NCBI GenBank assembly: GCA_002104935.1
Contig: MCGT01000001.1
Location: 1,257,001-1,321,000 of the forward strand
Length of the DNA: 64,000 nt
Source of the DNA: Hesseltinella vesiculosa
Lineage: Eukaryota; Mucoromycota; Mucoromycetes; Mucorales; Cunninghamellaceae
Direction: 5' to 3'
Shown: positions 33,320 to 44,900 of the stretch, one piece after another
Position numbering within the stretch: the stretch's first letter is position 1
How the letters are laid out: each line of letters starts with the position of its first letter
The notes under the pieces: generated by a model
Seen by the model: the letters and a program-made list of their open reading frames with translations, nothing else
Told to the model about the DNA's origin: nothing
Database searches by the model: none
Position numbers and translations under genes: made by a program

Positions 33320-33700
33320 ACGTCCGTTTATGGTAGGCATCCCTTTGATCTGCGTTATTGGAGAGAGGCGGGCGATGGGAAGCTGGCGTTTCACCGGCAT
33401 CACCAGTATTTTCTACTTTAGGGTTGTTTTCGGTTAAACATTCAGATGCTTCGGATGGACTGGAAGGCCGAGTCGTAGCATATGATTGGAAATTGAAAGG
33501 ATCGCGAGCCATGACATCCTTGCCAATCGAAATAGAGTGCTTGGGACCAAGGGAATCAACATAGCACACATTTAAAAGACTCTTATGAAAGTAGTCTTTT
33601 GCTTTTTATCGGTTTTCATCTGATGGTGGTAGGCCAAGAACGAGGCAACATGCTTGACCATAGGTTAGTTTACAATCAATCATGTTATACAAGAGGTGAA
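33320..33700 (-). pseudogene. Inverted partial copy of the N-terminal ORF of the recombinase locus
   Basis: The minus strand from the ATG at 33681-33683 reads like the 32070 ORF (TATGGTCAAGCATGTTGCCT against TATGGACAAGCATGCTGTCT), then SLGPKHSISIGKDVMARDPF. An in-frame TAA (CGATAA where copy A has CGAAAA) interrupts it early. Together with copy A it forms an inverted repeat of about 380 bp around a 0.9-kb centre. Confidence 0.75.
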
Positions 33701-33795
33701 AAAAAAATTGAAAAAAGAAGTGTAATACCGGCACTGTAAATAAACCCCAACACAATAGCCTCATAAGCCTGTAAGATAACATCAGCTGTCAGCTT

Positions 33796-35575
33796 GAGAA
33801 AGCTTTTTTTCTGCTTACCATTTCCAATGATATATTTTATACGGTAAGTAGCAAATCCAAATCCACCTACACGATTCTCTGATTAGGTTACTCACGGATA
33901 AGCATCGGCGGACCAAGGTCAAAGCCAGCTTGAGAAAGCTTTTTTTTTCTTTTAGTTTTCTCCATTTCCAATGGTATATTTTATAAGAAGCATATCCAAA
34001 TCCACCTACGCAATTCCCTCATTAGGCTGGTCACGATCAACACCAGTGGACCAAGGTCAAAACCAGCGGACCAAGGTCAAGGCTAGCGGACCAAGGTCAA
34101 GCTCAGCGGATCAAGGTCAAAGCCAGCTTGAGAAAGCTTTTTTTTTCTTTTAGTTTTCTCCATTTCCAATGATATATTTTATAAGAAGCATATCCAAATC
34201 CACCTATGTAATTACCTCATCAGGCTGGTCACGATCAACACCAGTGGACCAAGGTCAAAACCAGCGGACCAAGGTCAAGCTCAGCGGACCAAGGTCAAAG
34301 CCAGCTTGAGAAAGCTTTTTTTTTTTCTTTTAGTTTTCTCCATTTCCAATGGTATATTTTATAAGAAGCATATCCAAATCCACCTATGCAATTCCCTCAT
34401 TAGGATGCTCACGATCAACACCAGTGGACCAAGGTCAAGGCAGCGGACCAAGGTCAAGGCTAGCGGACCAAGGTCAAGGCTAGCGGACCAAGGTCAAGGC
34501 TAGCGGACCAAGGTCAAGCTCAGCGGACCAAGGTCAAAGCCAGCTTGAGAAAGCTTTTTTTTTTCTTTTAGTTTTCTCCATTTCCAATGATATATTTTAT
34601 AAGAAGCATATCCAAATCCACCTATGCAATTCCCTCATTAGGCTGGTCACGATCAACACCAGTGGACCAAGGTCAAGGCAGCGGACCAAGGTCAAGGCTA
34701 GCGGACCAAGGTCAAGGCTAGCGGACCAAGGTCAAGCTCAGCGGACCAAGGTCAAAGCCAGCTTGAGAAAGCTTTTTTTTTTCTTTTAGTTTTCTCCATT
34801 TCCAATGATATATTTTATAAGAAGCATATCCAAATCCACCTATGCAATTCCCTCATTAGGCTGGTCACGATCAACACCAGTGGACCAAGGTCAAAGCCAG
34901 CGGACCAAGGTCAAGGCTAGCGGACCAAGGTCAAGCTCAGCGGACCAAGGTCAAAGCCAGCTTGAGAATGCTTTTTTTTTCTTTTAGTTTTCTCCATTTC
35001 CAATGATATATTTTATAAGAAGCATATCCAAATCCACCTATGCAATTCCCTCATTAGGCTGGTCACGATCAACACCAGTGGACCAAGGTCAAAGCCAGCG
35101 GACCAAGGTCAAAACCAGCGGACCAAGGTCAAAGCCAGCGGACCAAGGTCAAGGCTAGCGGACCAAGGTCAAAGCCAGCTTGAGAAAGCTTTTTTTTTTC
35201 TTTTAGTTTTCTCCATTTCCAATGATATATTTTATAAGAAGCATATCCAAATCCACCTATGCAATTCCCTCATTAGGCTGGTCACGATCAACACCAGTGG
35301 ACCAAGGTCAAAGCCAGCGGACCAAGGTCAAGGCTAGCGGACCAAGGTCAAGCTCAGCGGACCAAGGTCAAAGCCAGCTTGAGAATGCTTTTTTTTTCTT
35401 TTAGTTTTCTCCATTTCCAATGATATATTTTATAAGAAGCATATCCAAATCCACCTATGCAATTCCCTCATTAGGCTGGTCACGATCAACACCAGTGGAC
35501 CAAGGTCAAAACCAGCGGACCAAGGTCAAGCTCAGCGGACCAAGGTCAAAGCCAGCTTGAGAAAGCTTTTTTAAT
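33796..35575. repeat. Two-level satellite array (about 180-240 bp units with about 20-bp sub-repeats)
   Basis: About nine higher-order units, each with the same constant part: hairpin AGCTTGAGAAAGCT plus T-run, CTTTTAGTTTTCTCCATTTC, a TATATTTTATAAGAAGCATA block, CAAATCCACCTATGCAATTC and CTGGTCACGATCAACACCAG. The constant part is followed by a variable number of sub-repeats AGCGGACCAAGGTCAAGGCT. Sub-repeat counts per unit are about 1, 4, 3, 6, 5, 4, 5, 4, 3 (35 in total). The first unit is the most diverged. Short open frames of about 60 residues recur in every unit but are products of the repeat, not genes. Confidence 0.95.
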
Positions 35576-35739
35576 TTATCAAAAGTTCTACCTTGATGAA
35601 CCAGTTTTTTTTTTTTTTTTTTTTTTTTTGCTTTTGCTTCTCCTTCTATTGTCGAATTTAAAATAAACTTAGAAATGATTCTAATGGACTCACTGTGTTT
35701 ATTGATCCATTTACAACTTGGTTCTAAAAAAAGAGTAAC

Positions 35740-36275
35740 GTATTGCCATGGATGCGTATTCTTCTTATATCCACCATGTTCAAGAATCGGATAGGCAGGA
35801 AAATCACACAGCAATGAATCCAATGATATTCGTATGTGCCTCCTCCAAAACATGATCAGCTAACTGCGTTCCTGGTGCTTAGCAAGAAAGGTGTTTGTGA
35901 CTCCACTCTCCAGCTCTTCTATGGAGTTGGAAAAGCGTGACATGACCATCCCCATCCATGGCGTGCTCGACAAACTGGAGCACTGCAACGGGACAAGGCA
36001 GGATCTCATTCATCGCCTACGTACAAACCGAAAGCCTATCCGTTTGATTGTCCTCGATTACGCTGGCCTCTCCACTGATTTTGGTGACATCCAAAAATAC
36101 GAGCAAATTGTTGAAGTCGTTGTGGATTTGGACTTTGGATTTGATCTGATCTCACGTCAAGACATCCTGAATGTGATGAATTTACCTTGTGTCCCCTCTC
36201 ACAAAACATATCATCATTTTATCTTTTTTTCCCACATGCATACCCAGCTTTTATTTACCTATGGTCCATGAAGGT
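35740..36275 (+). pseudogene. Truncated copy B of the recombinase-like gene
   Basis: Similar to copy A over about 530 bp, including the 3' flank (CATCATTTTATCTTTTTTTC against the same region after copy A). The part that encodes the catalytic GYARKS segment is deleted and the frame is broken upstream; what remains open (from 35891) carries LEKRDMTIP, VLDKLEHCNG and VLDYAGLSTDFGDIQ. It lies directly after the satellite, so the array sits between two copies of the same gene. Confidence 0.8.
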
Positions 36276-36560
36276 GATACACTTAAACCATAAACAAATG
36301 TCAGGTGCCACAAGAACGAAGTCGTACAGTAAAAGGGAAATTGGGAGAGATGATAAAAATTAAATGTCGTATTTGAAAAATTAATTTGACGGACAGAAGA
36401 TGAGATAGAGTCGCAGTGAAAAAAAAATGAGTGACATGCTAAAAGTCCATAACCGCTTTTTTTTTTGGTTACTTACGTTGTCACTGTTTTCAAACCTCAT
36501 GAGAGGGTTCCACACCTCCTCATACCATCATGGCATGGGAGGCAGTCATAAAATGTGTCT

Positions 36561-39500
36561 TCAAAGCGTAGGATGGCCAACCAGCTGCCCAAAGCCTCGC
36601 AAGGCTATGCATGTTGCTGCCAGGGAATCTCTTCCAAACGTGTTCATAGAGATCTTCACCGAAGGGCAAGAACCATTGATGCACGCTGACGTGCCCAGGT
36701 TGAGGCGACCACCTTTTTTTTTTGGATGCATGATACATGAGCCACAAAATGGACATGTCATTGAAGTACGATGCTCATTGACGATAAGCGACACACCATG
36801 TCTCTGAGCAACGCGCCGGTGCCACTTCCCGCCAACACGCATATGGCCACCAATACGCGAGCCGACACCAGATCCACAGTTGCCGATGGCACGAATCAAT
36901 TGGTTGGGCTTGTGGCGTCTTTGTTCTTGGATCACCATGCCTTCACGGACAAGTGGGGTATGCCAATCTAAGAAGCGACGGGCACGACCGATCCATGGTG
37001 CGGCATAAAATGCCTGCACGGCGGCACTTGCTTCTTGCGTTTTGGCATACCGCGCCAACAGGTCGTCGTGGGTTGTACAAAAGGTCATGGCATTCTTTGC
37101 AAGTAAGGCTTCAGAGTCACTGATTCTGGCGGCCTGGACGAATAAAAGCCATCAGTGGTTCGCTCAAGACACTTTGACCCACACAACCTGGCAATTTTTT
37201 TTCTTACCTTTTTCCGTTTTTGAAGTTTTTTCATAAAGTGAAACGTGCCAGTCCTCCAGTGCAAATCCTTGGCTGTTGTCGTTGTGGCCTTTGGTAACTT
37301 GACAAATTCACCTTTCATGATGGTAGACAATTGTTGCGCAGAATGGGTGACCGTGGTCGCAAAAGACACTATCCCATAATCTGTGCCGCTGACAACGGTA
37401 TGCTCAAGGTCAACGGTGCCAATTTCGGTCTCGCAAGGATCCTCCTCCGTCCTTGTTGTTGGCGAGAGCACGGTGGGTGGTGGTGGCGGCTGTTTGTCCA
37501 TGGCCTTCGCAGGTTTTTTTGAAGCAGATTTGTCGCTTTGTTCCTAAAGCAAAAGTGTGAATGCCTCTTTTTTTTTTTTGCAAATGCACTGACATAATTC
37601 CATTACTCTTACCTTTTGATGCAAGTATTTCATCTTTCGCTTTTCTGCCAACTTGTCGAGGATGTCGTGTTTCGCCTTTATGGCTTCCCGTTTTTGCTCC
37701 TTGAGAATGCGCTCGGCCTTGACGTCGTCATGACGTTCTTGTTTGAACCTTTCGTCCCCGTATCCTTGTGTCAGCTTGTCCTTCATATTTTTGCCAAGAT
37801 CAGACAAGGATGCTGTGGCGATTCTTGCAGATTTACTTTGGACATCGCGTTCTTTTTCCAGGTTCTTGATACAGAGGTCAAGTTCGTCAATGGATTCTTG
37901 AACAGGCACCGATCCAGGAGCAGTCTTGCCCATACCACGCAGTTTTCGTTCTTCATACACAGACTTTTGGCGAGGCTTCACTGTCGTACCGCGCAATGAT
38001 ACATCCCAAGACCCGTGAATGTCGATATGGTGGATGAATTGGATACCATTTTTACTGCAGATTTGTTCGACCTTGTCCATATTGAAGAGGCAAGCAAAGA
38101 CGTCGTTCTTTTGATGCCGTGCCTGGGCAGCCGAGCCGATCCCTTTCTCCTTGACATTGATGTGCTTCCCGAGAAGCTCGTGGACACTTGGTGCATCAAG
38201 TGAGAGGCTGTAGGTGGTCCCTGCAGAAACAGATGGACATGCTTCCATGGTGAACTTGTCATAACCAGCCACCCGAAGGACTTCATTGCCAAAGAGTATA
38301 ATGTTCAAGCGGTGGCATTTGGGTGCGTTTTCGCAAGGGATGTATGGCTTCAGCGTGTTGAACACTAACTTCATGGCGCGAACTTCTTTGTCGATGAGCT
38401 GGAGCTTCTGGGTATGCTTTTTCAGGGACGTATCTTGAAGAGTGACATCTGATTCGCTGAAGAGCAGCTTCATGGTGATCCCTTGCAATGATCGCATTCG
38501 CCTTGCTGACACATCTGCTTCAGAAGGCTCCTCATGGTCTTCAACATTACGCCCATCGGAATCGAGATCATCACTGAGCGCAGCCGCATCGGCATCTGTG
38601 GCAATAGAAACATCAGTGGAGCTCTAGAAAAAAAAAAGCATAAGAGTTTTCGTGCATTTTTTTTTTTTTTTTTTTTTGCAAACCTGGGCTTCAACAGAAC
38701 TGGAATGTTTGCTCGAGATGATTTGCTTTCGTTCTTTCTTGTAAAAATCCTATAGAAGAGATATAAAAGAATGCATCCCAAAGAAGTCCAAACTTACCAT
38801 TTTTTCTTGTAGATTGCTCATACGGCGATCAAGTCCAGCTTGTTGACGTTCGTTCAGTGCTCCACGGCTCCGTTTCTTGCTCATTTCTTTAGCTTTCCTT
38901 CTCAGTGCATTTCTCGTGTTGCAATACAGGGCCTTCATCTTCTTGGCGGGGTCGTCGTGCAGCTATTATCACAAAAAAAAAAAAAGTCAGGCACCTTTTT
39001 TTTTATATCTCTCTCCCCGTTATTAGCCATACCGCACAAGCATTGTCACGCTTCTTTTTCGCAAAAGACTTTTTCAAGTTGGTGTGGCGCTATTCTCGAG
39101 TAGGGGCGAGCCAAAGGCGCAATAGCAGGCGCACAAGGTATCTTGTCATTTTCACAAAGGACTTTCCAGCGAGGATATTCTTAAATGATGTATCCAGTTT
39201 GTTGTGGTATACGGACCGGACGTTTGAAGTCATCAACTTGCTTGGGGGGTCAAAGGACCAGTCCACTGCTAGGTGACTCCAATTGGGATGGCTGGTTTTT
39301 GTGCTCTCGCGCGTATGGCCAAAGTGGGAGGAATAGAGGTATTGGATATGCTGTATTCCAAACACGTCGTTGCAAGAGCTGCTTGTGGGCGGTGGGAGAG
39401 TGGAAAACTGCCCGTCGTTGACTTGATCCAGGTTGCGCTGAGCAAAGGAGGGTAAGAGGTTGCTAACAGTGACACGCCCAGGAACGCTTGCTACAAAAAA

Positions 39501-40148
39501 AAAAAAATGAGCGCCAGGCTTGCTGTCTATTAAGCTATGCTTACCGCTGGTGTACCAGTCCGCGTTTGGATTGGTGGCGTACTTTAGAACACTTGTGTGT
39601 AACAGTGTGAACATGTCACGGGAATACTTTGTGACTGCGATGCGTGCGTCCTTGATGGTAGACAGTACATTGCTCAAAGCCTCTGGTGATTCGTTGATCG
39701 CTGGAAGCAAGATTTGGCGAAGAGACTTGTGGGCGACTCTGATCTCCTCTTTCTGCGTTGGTTTTGTGGGCTGGGAGGGCGAGGTGGTCTTGGATGAGGA
39801 GGCCGTTGGCGCTGGGATCATCGCCGCCAGTTCATCATAGTGGTGATTAATGTAGCCCCTCCAAGTGTCTAAAAAATGGAAGCGCTTGTGATAATTGGGA
39901 GCAAACCATGGCGCTGTTTTTCCGCAAAGTTGATCGATATTGAGGAGGAGGCCTTTTGGCAAGCGTTGTTTACCAAGAAGATCAGCTTTCAGCTTGTCAC
40001 GGTCCTTGTGCTTCCTGAGCTGGTCGGTGAGGAAATGCTTGATTTGGGTATTCAAAGCTTCAATAGCTTCCTCAGTGGATATAATGGTAAGGGCTGGTTT
40101 TGTCGTGGATCGTGTATCCTCCATTTGTGTAGATCTTTTGCGACCCAT
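36561..40148 (-). CDS. Fanzor-type TnpB-like RNA-guided nuclease (element 2), possibly with nonsense codon
   Basis: A long spliced gene, about seven exons and about 1,050 residues, starting MGRKRSTQMEDTRST. RuvC-I is VVSGTDYGIVSFA (Asp codon 37379-37381). RuvC-II follows GSRIGGHMRVGGKWHRRV and has the Glu of LIVNEHRTSMTC (codon 36774-36776). A zinc ribbon starts CPFCGSCIMHP and closes with a C....C pair in SACINGSC, and RuvC-III is FGRDSLAAT (Asp codon 36627-36629). This order, E-zinc ribbon-D, is the hallmark of TnpB/Fanzor. The middle part holds a Lys/Glu-rich helical region (about 37540-37900). A TAG at 39090-39092 is in frame between LVRLLLRLWLAPTRE and RHTNLKKSFAKKKR. It is either a nonsense mutation or the end of a 45-nt in-phase intron starting at GTGCGCCTG. 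The gene lies beside recombinase-like copies. Confidence 0.85.
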
Positions 40149-40419
40149 GGTGTTCAGATGAAAAAAAAAAAAAGAGAGGGTGGGGGGAATAAATGGCACG
40201 CGCGGAGTGAAACATGCATGAACGAGATGAGAGGGTGAGACCATGTTGGTGATGCCACAGGATTTTCAGTGACCAGCACACTGGAAGAAACCCTTTTTAC
40301 ACGCAAACCAAACAATTATTGCACGCCAACCTGATTCCAGTGCACGTCATTGACTTTCAGTAGGCACAAACCTGCTTCCATGTGCACGCCATCTTTTTGC
40401 GACTTATTTTTTTTTATGG
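40149..40419. other. Spacer between Fanzor element 2 and mariner fragment
   Basis: Contains several related short segments (CCTGATTCCAGTGCACG, CCTGCTTCCATGTGCACG, ACCAGCACACTGGAAG) that may be remnants of transposon ends. No gene. Confidence 0.4.
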
Positions 40420-41163
40420 CCTCACACGACTGCCAGTAGCAAGTGAGAGAGACAAGTAAAAAAAAGATGGCAGTTGTTCCTAATTGGATGGCAGCCATTC
40501 CCTTTCGTGTCCACCCTTTTTTTTTCTAAAATTTTATTCAGAATGACAGGAGAATCCCGAGCTTCAGCGTGCAACTCCACCTTCTTAAACGTCATCTTCA
40601 TTTCGTGCTTGAGGAAATTGTTTACAGCTGACCGCTTAATTTCCAGACCGACGAAATCCTTTGTCAACCCGTCTATCGCTTCATCAATTGTTGCTGCTGG
40701 GTTATCATCGAATAGGGCTGTCAAATATGCCTTATGGCTCTCATTCAATACTGGTTTTCTTCCTCCATGTTGCTTCCTCAGAGACCCTCGTCACCATGTT
40801 TTCTAAAAGCTTCCACCCACCGTTGGGCTGTGCGAGGCACCTTGAGTCCATACTTAGCAGCAATGACTGTAGTTGGTATTTGGGGGTTTTCCAGGCACTC
40901 GTCAACGATGATCTTCTTGAATTCATAGGAGTAGTGCTCTCCTTTTTTTTGGGGGGTCCCGTTTGCTGTTTGGAAGGCTGCTCTGGCTTCATGTCAGTCT
41001 CAGGAACAGGGGCAATTTGCTGCTGCATGAGTTGCCGGTGATCGTCAAACGACGTGATCCCCTCGACTTCCATCCTGACATCCTCAACAGCCACGGCATC
41101 GTCACCATGCTCATTAAGCACATGTCCCTCACCATCCTCATATATAAACTGAAATGGCATCAC
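40420..41163 (-). pseudogene. Truncated, frameshifted mariner/IS630-like transposase (N-terminal HTH part)
   Basis: The minus strand encodes the two DNA-binding helix-turn-helix units of Mucorales IS630/Tc1-mariner transposases. In order: EHYSYEFKKIIVDECLENPQ, then TVIAAKYGLKVPRTAQRWVE, then, after a frameshift at about 40785, KPVLNESHKAYLTALFDDNP and FVGLEIKRSAVNNFLKHEM. An upstream frame (MMPFQFIYEDGEG..) joins only through a second frame change at a C-run/A-run. The DDE catalytic part is missing: the sequence loses similarity after LHAEARDS. It is a dead fragment. Two CCAGGGCGAC(A/T)TTT boxes at about 41243-41275 may be part of its terminal repeat. Confidence 0.75.
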
Positions 41164-41938
41164 AAAAAAAGAAAACTAGTCGAGACAAAGCGAAAAGAAA
41201 AGACCAGCATCAAAAGAGCTAGAATCTGACAATTTGAATAGCCAGGGCGACATTTTGCTATTCCAGGGCGACTTTTCGGCTTGCATTTTTGGTCAATTCA
41301 AAATGGAAAACATGTCATTTCAAAAAGAAGTGTGTGACAAATATTTTTATCAGAGCGACGGTTGAAAGTGGTTTGACTGTAAATAATAAATGAAAAAGAG
41401 GAAGAGAAATGTGCATCTTAGCCAATGTGGTCGCAGCCGCAAACTGGGCCCTGATGGAAGAGAAAAAGGAAACATCCCGGAACGAGAATCCCTGGGCGGG
41501 AATTCAAACGATCCTGGCCAATCGCAATTATGGCTCTGGTTCCACACTCCTGCTAATCTTTGGGCTCGCCATCGTATTTCCCGGGAGTTATGTCAGGATT
41601 GACATCAATAGAGCCTTTTTTTTAATTTTACTTTTATTTTATTTTTTTATGAAACTGTTGCCACGTTTTTCCCATTCCCAATCTCCGGAATGACAAGTCG
41701 AGGGTGAATCCTGGTCATCCAGAGTGACAGGCGTTGCAGCCAATGACAGGCCAGATAGGACCTCGTGGCTATCAAAATCATGCATTGTTAGGCTATGTGC
41801 TGACTTTTTTTTTTTTTCTTCAAATTCTTTTTCGATGGAAAGAAAGAACAGAAACATCAAAGAGTAAAAAATAAAAAGACTTGATCAAAAATAAACTTAT
41901 TTCCTCTTTCTCTCATTACGCTTTTTTTTTTTTTATCA
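41164..41938. other. Intergenic: possible mariner end and ENA promoter
   Basis: Direct repeat of CCAGGGCGAC(A/T)TTT at about 41243-41275, then unassigned sequence with T runs, then the leader of the ENA-type ATPase gene. No coding exon was recognised. Confidence 0.45.
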
Positions 41939-44900
41939 ATGACAATGTCAGGGGCGATTAGCTTTGCCAACAATGAAAAGAAGGAAAAACAAGGTATAAC
42001 GATGACGAGATCATCAACGGTGCAGAGCACCATTTCGGATTCTGCCAAATCGATCCGTAGCACCATGATGCGCAAAATGAAACTGGTCAAGAAAAAACAA
42101 GAAGTGGCCCGAGTGGAAGGACCTCCTTACCATACCATGACCCTCGATACCGTTGCTCAGTTGGTGAAGACCGATATGGAAGACGGCCTGACCGAGGCCG
42201 AAGCTAAAGAAAGACAAGCTCAAGCCGGCTACAATGAGCTTGAAGGTGAAGGTGGTGTCAATCCCTTTAAACTCCTGTTCAAACAATTCTTCAACATCCT
42301 TGTTCTCATCCTGATTGCTGCCATGGGTAAACCCCACTTTTTTATTTTATTTTTTGACGCTTACTTTTTCTCCATTCCATAGTATGCACGAACCACCCTC
42401 CCTCCGATGCCAACGTTGTTTGATATATACTCACTTCTTTCTATCATGTAGGCTGTGTCTTTTGCCTTTAAGGACTGGGTTGAAGGCGGTGTGATCTGTG
42501 CTATTATGTTCCTCAATGCTGGCGTGGGTTTCGCTCAAGAGTACAAAGCTGAGCGGACGATGGAATCCTTGCGTCAGATGGCTTCGCCAACTGTCAATGT
42601 TATTCGTGGAGGAGAGCAAAAGACTATTGCCACGCGTGACTTGGTCGTAGGTGACTTGATTGTCATGAAAAGTGGCGACGTTGTCGGTGCTGACTGCCGA
42701 GTGCTTCAGTAAGTAAAAAAAAAAAAAAAAAAGAAATCGGAGCTGATTTCTTTTTCTCCATGATGTTGATAGATCCTTCAATATGGATGTGGATGAAGCC
42801 TTGTTGACGGGTGAATCTGTGCCTGTCAACAAAGTCAAAGATGTCATTGAAGGTGAATTGGTGCCATTGGGTGACCGTGTGAACATGGGCTACTCCAGCA
42901 CGACTCTTACCAAAGGCCGTGGCAGAGGTAAAAGGTTGACTCATGGCGGAACCAAATGAAGCTAATCTTCTTCATTTGCCTTACAGCTATTGTTACTGCT
43001 ATTGGCATGGATACCGAAATTGGCAAGATCGCTAAACGTTTGATGGATGGTGGTGACAGTTCCCGCACTCCTTTGCAAAAATCTTTGGATCGCATGGCCG
43101 TGGCTCTGTTGATTGTCGCCATCGTCTCCATTATCATCGTGTTTGCAGCCAACAAGTTCCAAAACATCGATGATCAAATCATCCTTTATGCTATCTCTAC
43201 TGGTATTGCCGTCATTCCGTATGTCTCTTGCTTCCATTATTATGTTTTATGCTTGTTGCATGCATGCCAATGTTAATTTTTTTTTCCCCGCTTTGCAGTG
43301 AAGGTCTGATTGCTGTGGTCACTTTGACACAAGCATTTGGTGTACATGCCATGGCCAAGGCCAATGCACTTGTGCGTCGCATGGCTGCTTTGGAAATGCT
43401 CGGCGCCGTGACCAACGTGTGCTCCGACAAGACCGGTACCTTGACGCAATCCAAGATGGTGCTGACTCGTTTATGGCAACCTGACGAAGGCTTCTGTAAA
43501 GTCACTGGCCTTGGCTTCTCTATCGACGGCCAGGTCGAGCGTGAACAAGACAACGCTGAACCTCTCGTGGTGGCCAACCTCTCCACTGGTTTCCAGCAAT
43601 TGGTGCAAAACGCCGCTCTGTGCAACATGTCGGAACTGCGAAAGGACAAGGAAGGCGACAGCTACCACGGCATTGGCGACCCAACCGAAATTGCTCTGCA
43701 AGTCTTCGCTCACAAGATGACCATGGGCAAGCCTGCGCTCATGGACGCTGGATGGAATGTGGCAGTGGAATTCCCCTTTGACTCGACCATCAAGCGCATG
43801 AGCGTCATTGCCCAGACCAAGGACGGCAATAACGTAGCCTATCTCAAAGGTGCCACCGAGCGTGTGCTCAGCTGCTGTGTGGGTGTGCAGAAAAAAGATG
43901 GCATCGAATCCATGACCATTGACCAACTCGAGGCGCTTGTCCTCCCTCATGTCGAAACCTTGGCTCGCGGCGGTCTGCGTGTGCTCTCCCTGGCCACCCG
44001 TCCTATCAAGACCGACGGCCCCCTCGATCCTGAAACTGTGAAACGTGAAGATATCGAACAAGGCATGATCTTCCTCGGCCTCGTTGGCATCTACGACCCT
44101 CCCCGCATCGAGTCCAAGGGTGCTGTTGAAAAATGCCACAGAGCAGGTATCACAGTCCACATGCTGACGGGTGACCACGTCGCCACCGCCACCGCCATTG
44201 CTCGCGAAGTCGGTATTTTGCCTGGAGATTACGGCTTATCACCCACCGACAACAACGCCGTCTCCGTCGGCAAACTTGTCATGCCCGCCACCGAATTTGA
44301 TCAGTTGACTGAATCCCAAATCGACGCCCTGCCCGATCTGCCCTTGGTCATTGCCCGCTGCTCCCCTGATACCAAGGTCAAGATGATCGAAGCCATCCAT
44401 CGTCGCAAACGCATTAGTGCAATGACGGGTAAGCCTGAAAAAAAAAAAAAAAAAGAGGCGGTGGGCTCATTTTTTTTTTATCTATTCGTTTTATATCTTA
44501 GGTGACGGCGTGAATGACAGCCCTAGTTTGAAGGAATCTGACGTTGGTATTGCTATGGGACAAAATGGCTCGGATGTGGCCAAGCAAGCAGCCGACATTG
44601 TGTTGGTCGATGATAACTTTGCTACCATTGTCAGTGCCATTGAAGAAGGTCGTCGCGTGTTTGCCAACATTTCCCGTTTTGTGGTCCACATGGTGTCTGT
44701 CAATGTTGCTGAAGTCACACCTCTGCTTCTGGGCTTGATCTTTGCCGACAGCACCGGCCAATCTGTCTTTCCTCTATCGCCCATTCAAATCTTGTTCAAC
44801 AACGTTGTCACCTCTGCCCCTCCCGCAATGGCTCTCGGTCTGGAGCCTGTCCACCCTCGGCAAATGCAGGTCCCTCCTCGCGACAACAACGAAGGCCTGT

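Noticed and set aside
33971..35404. Recurrent 60-codon frames in the satellite
   Set aside because: They are the same repeat translated again and again, with no start context or conserved domain.
33796..35575. CRISPR-like array of 20-bp repeats
   Set aside because: Sub-repeats abut each other without spacers and sit in larger tandem units in a eukaryotic genome; this is a minisatellite.
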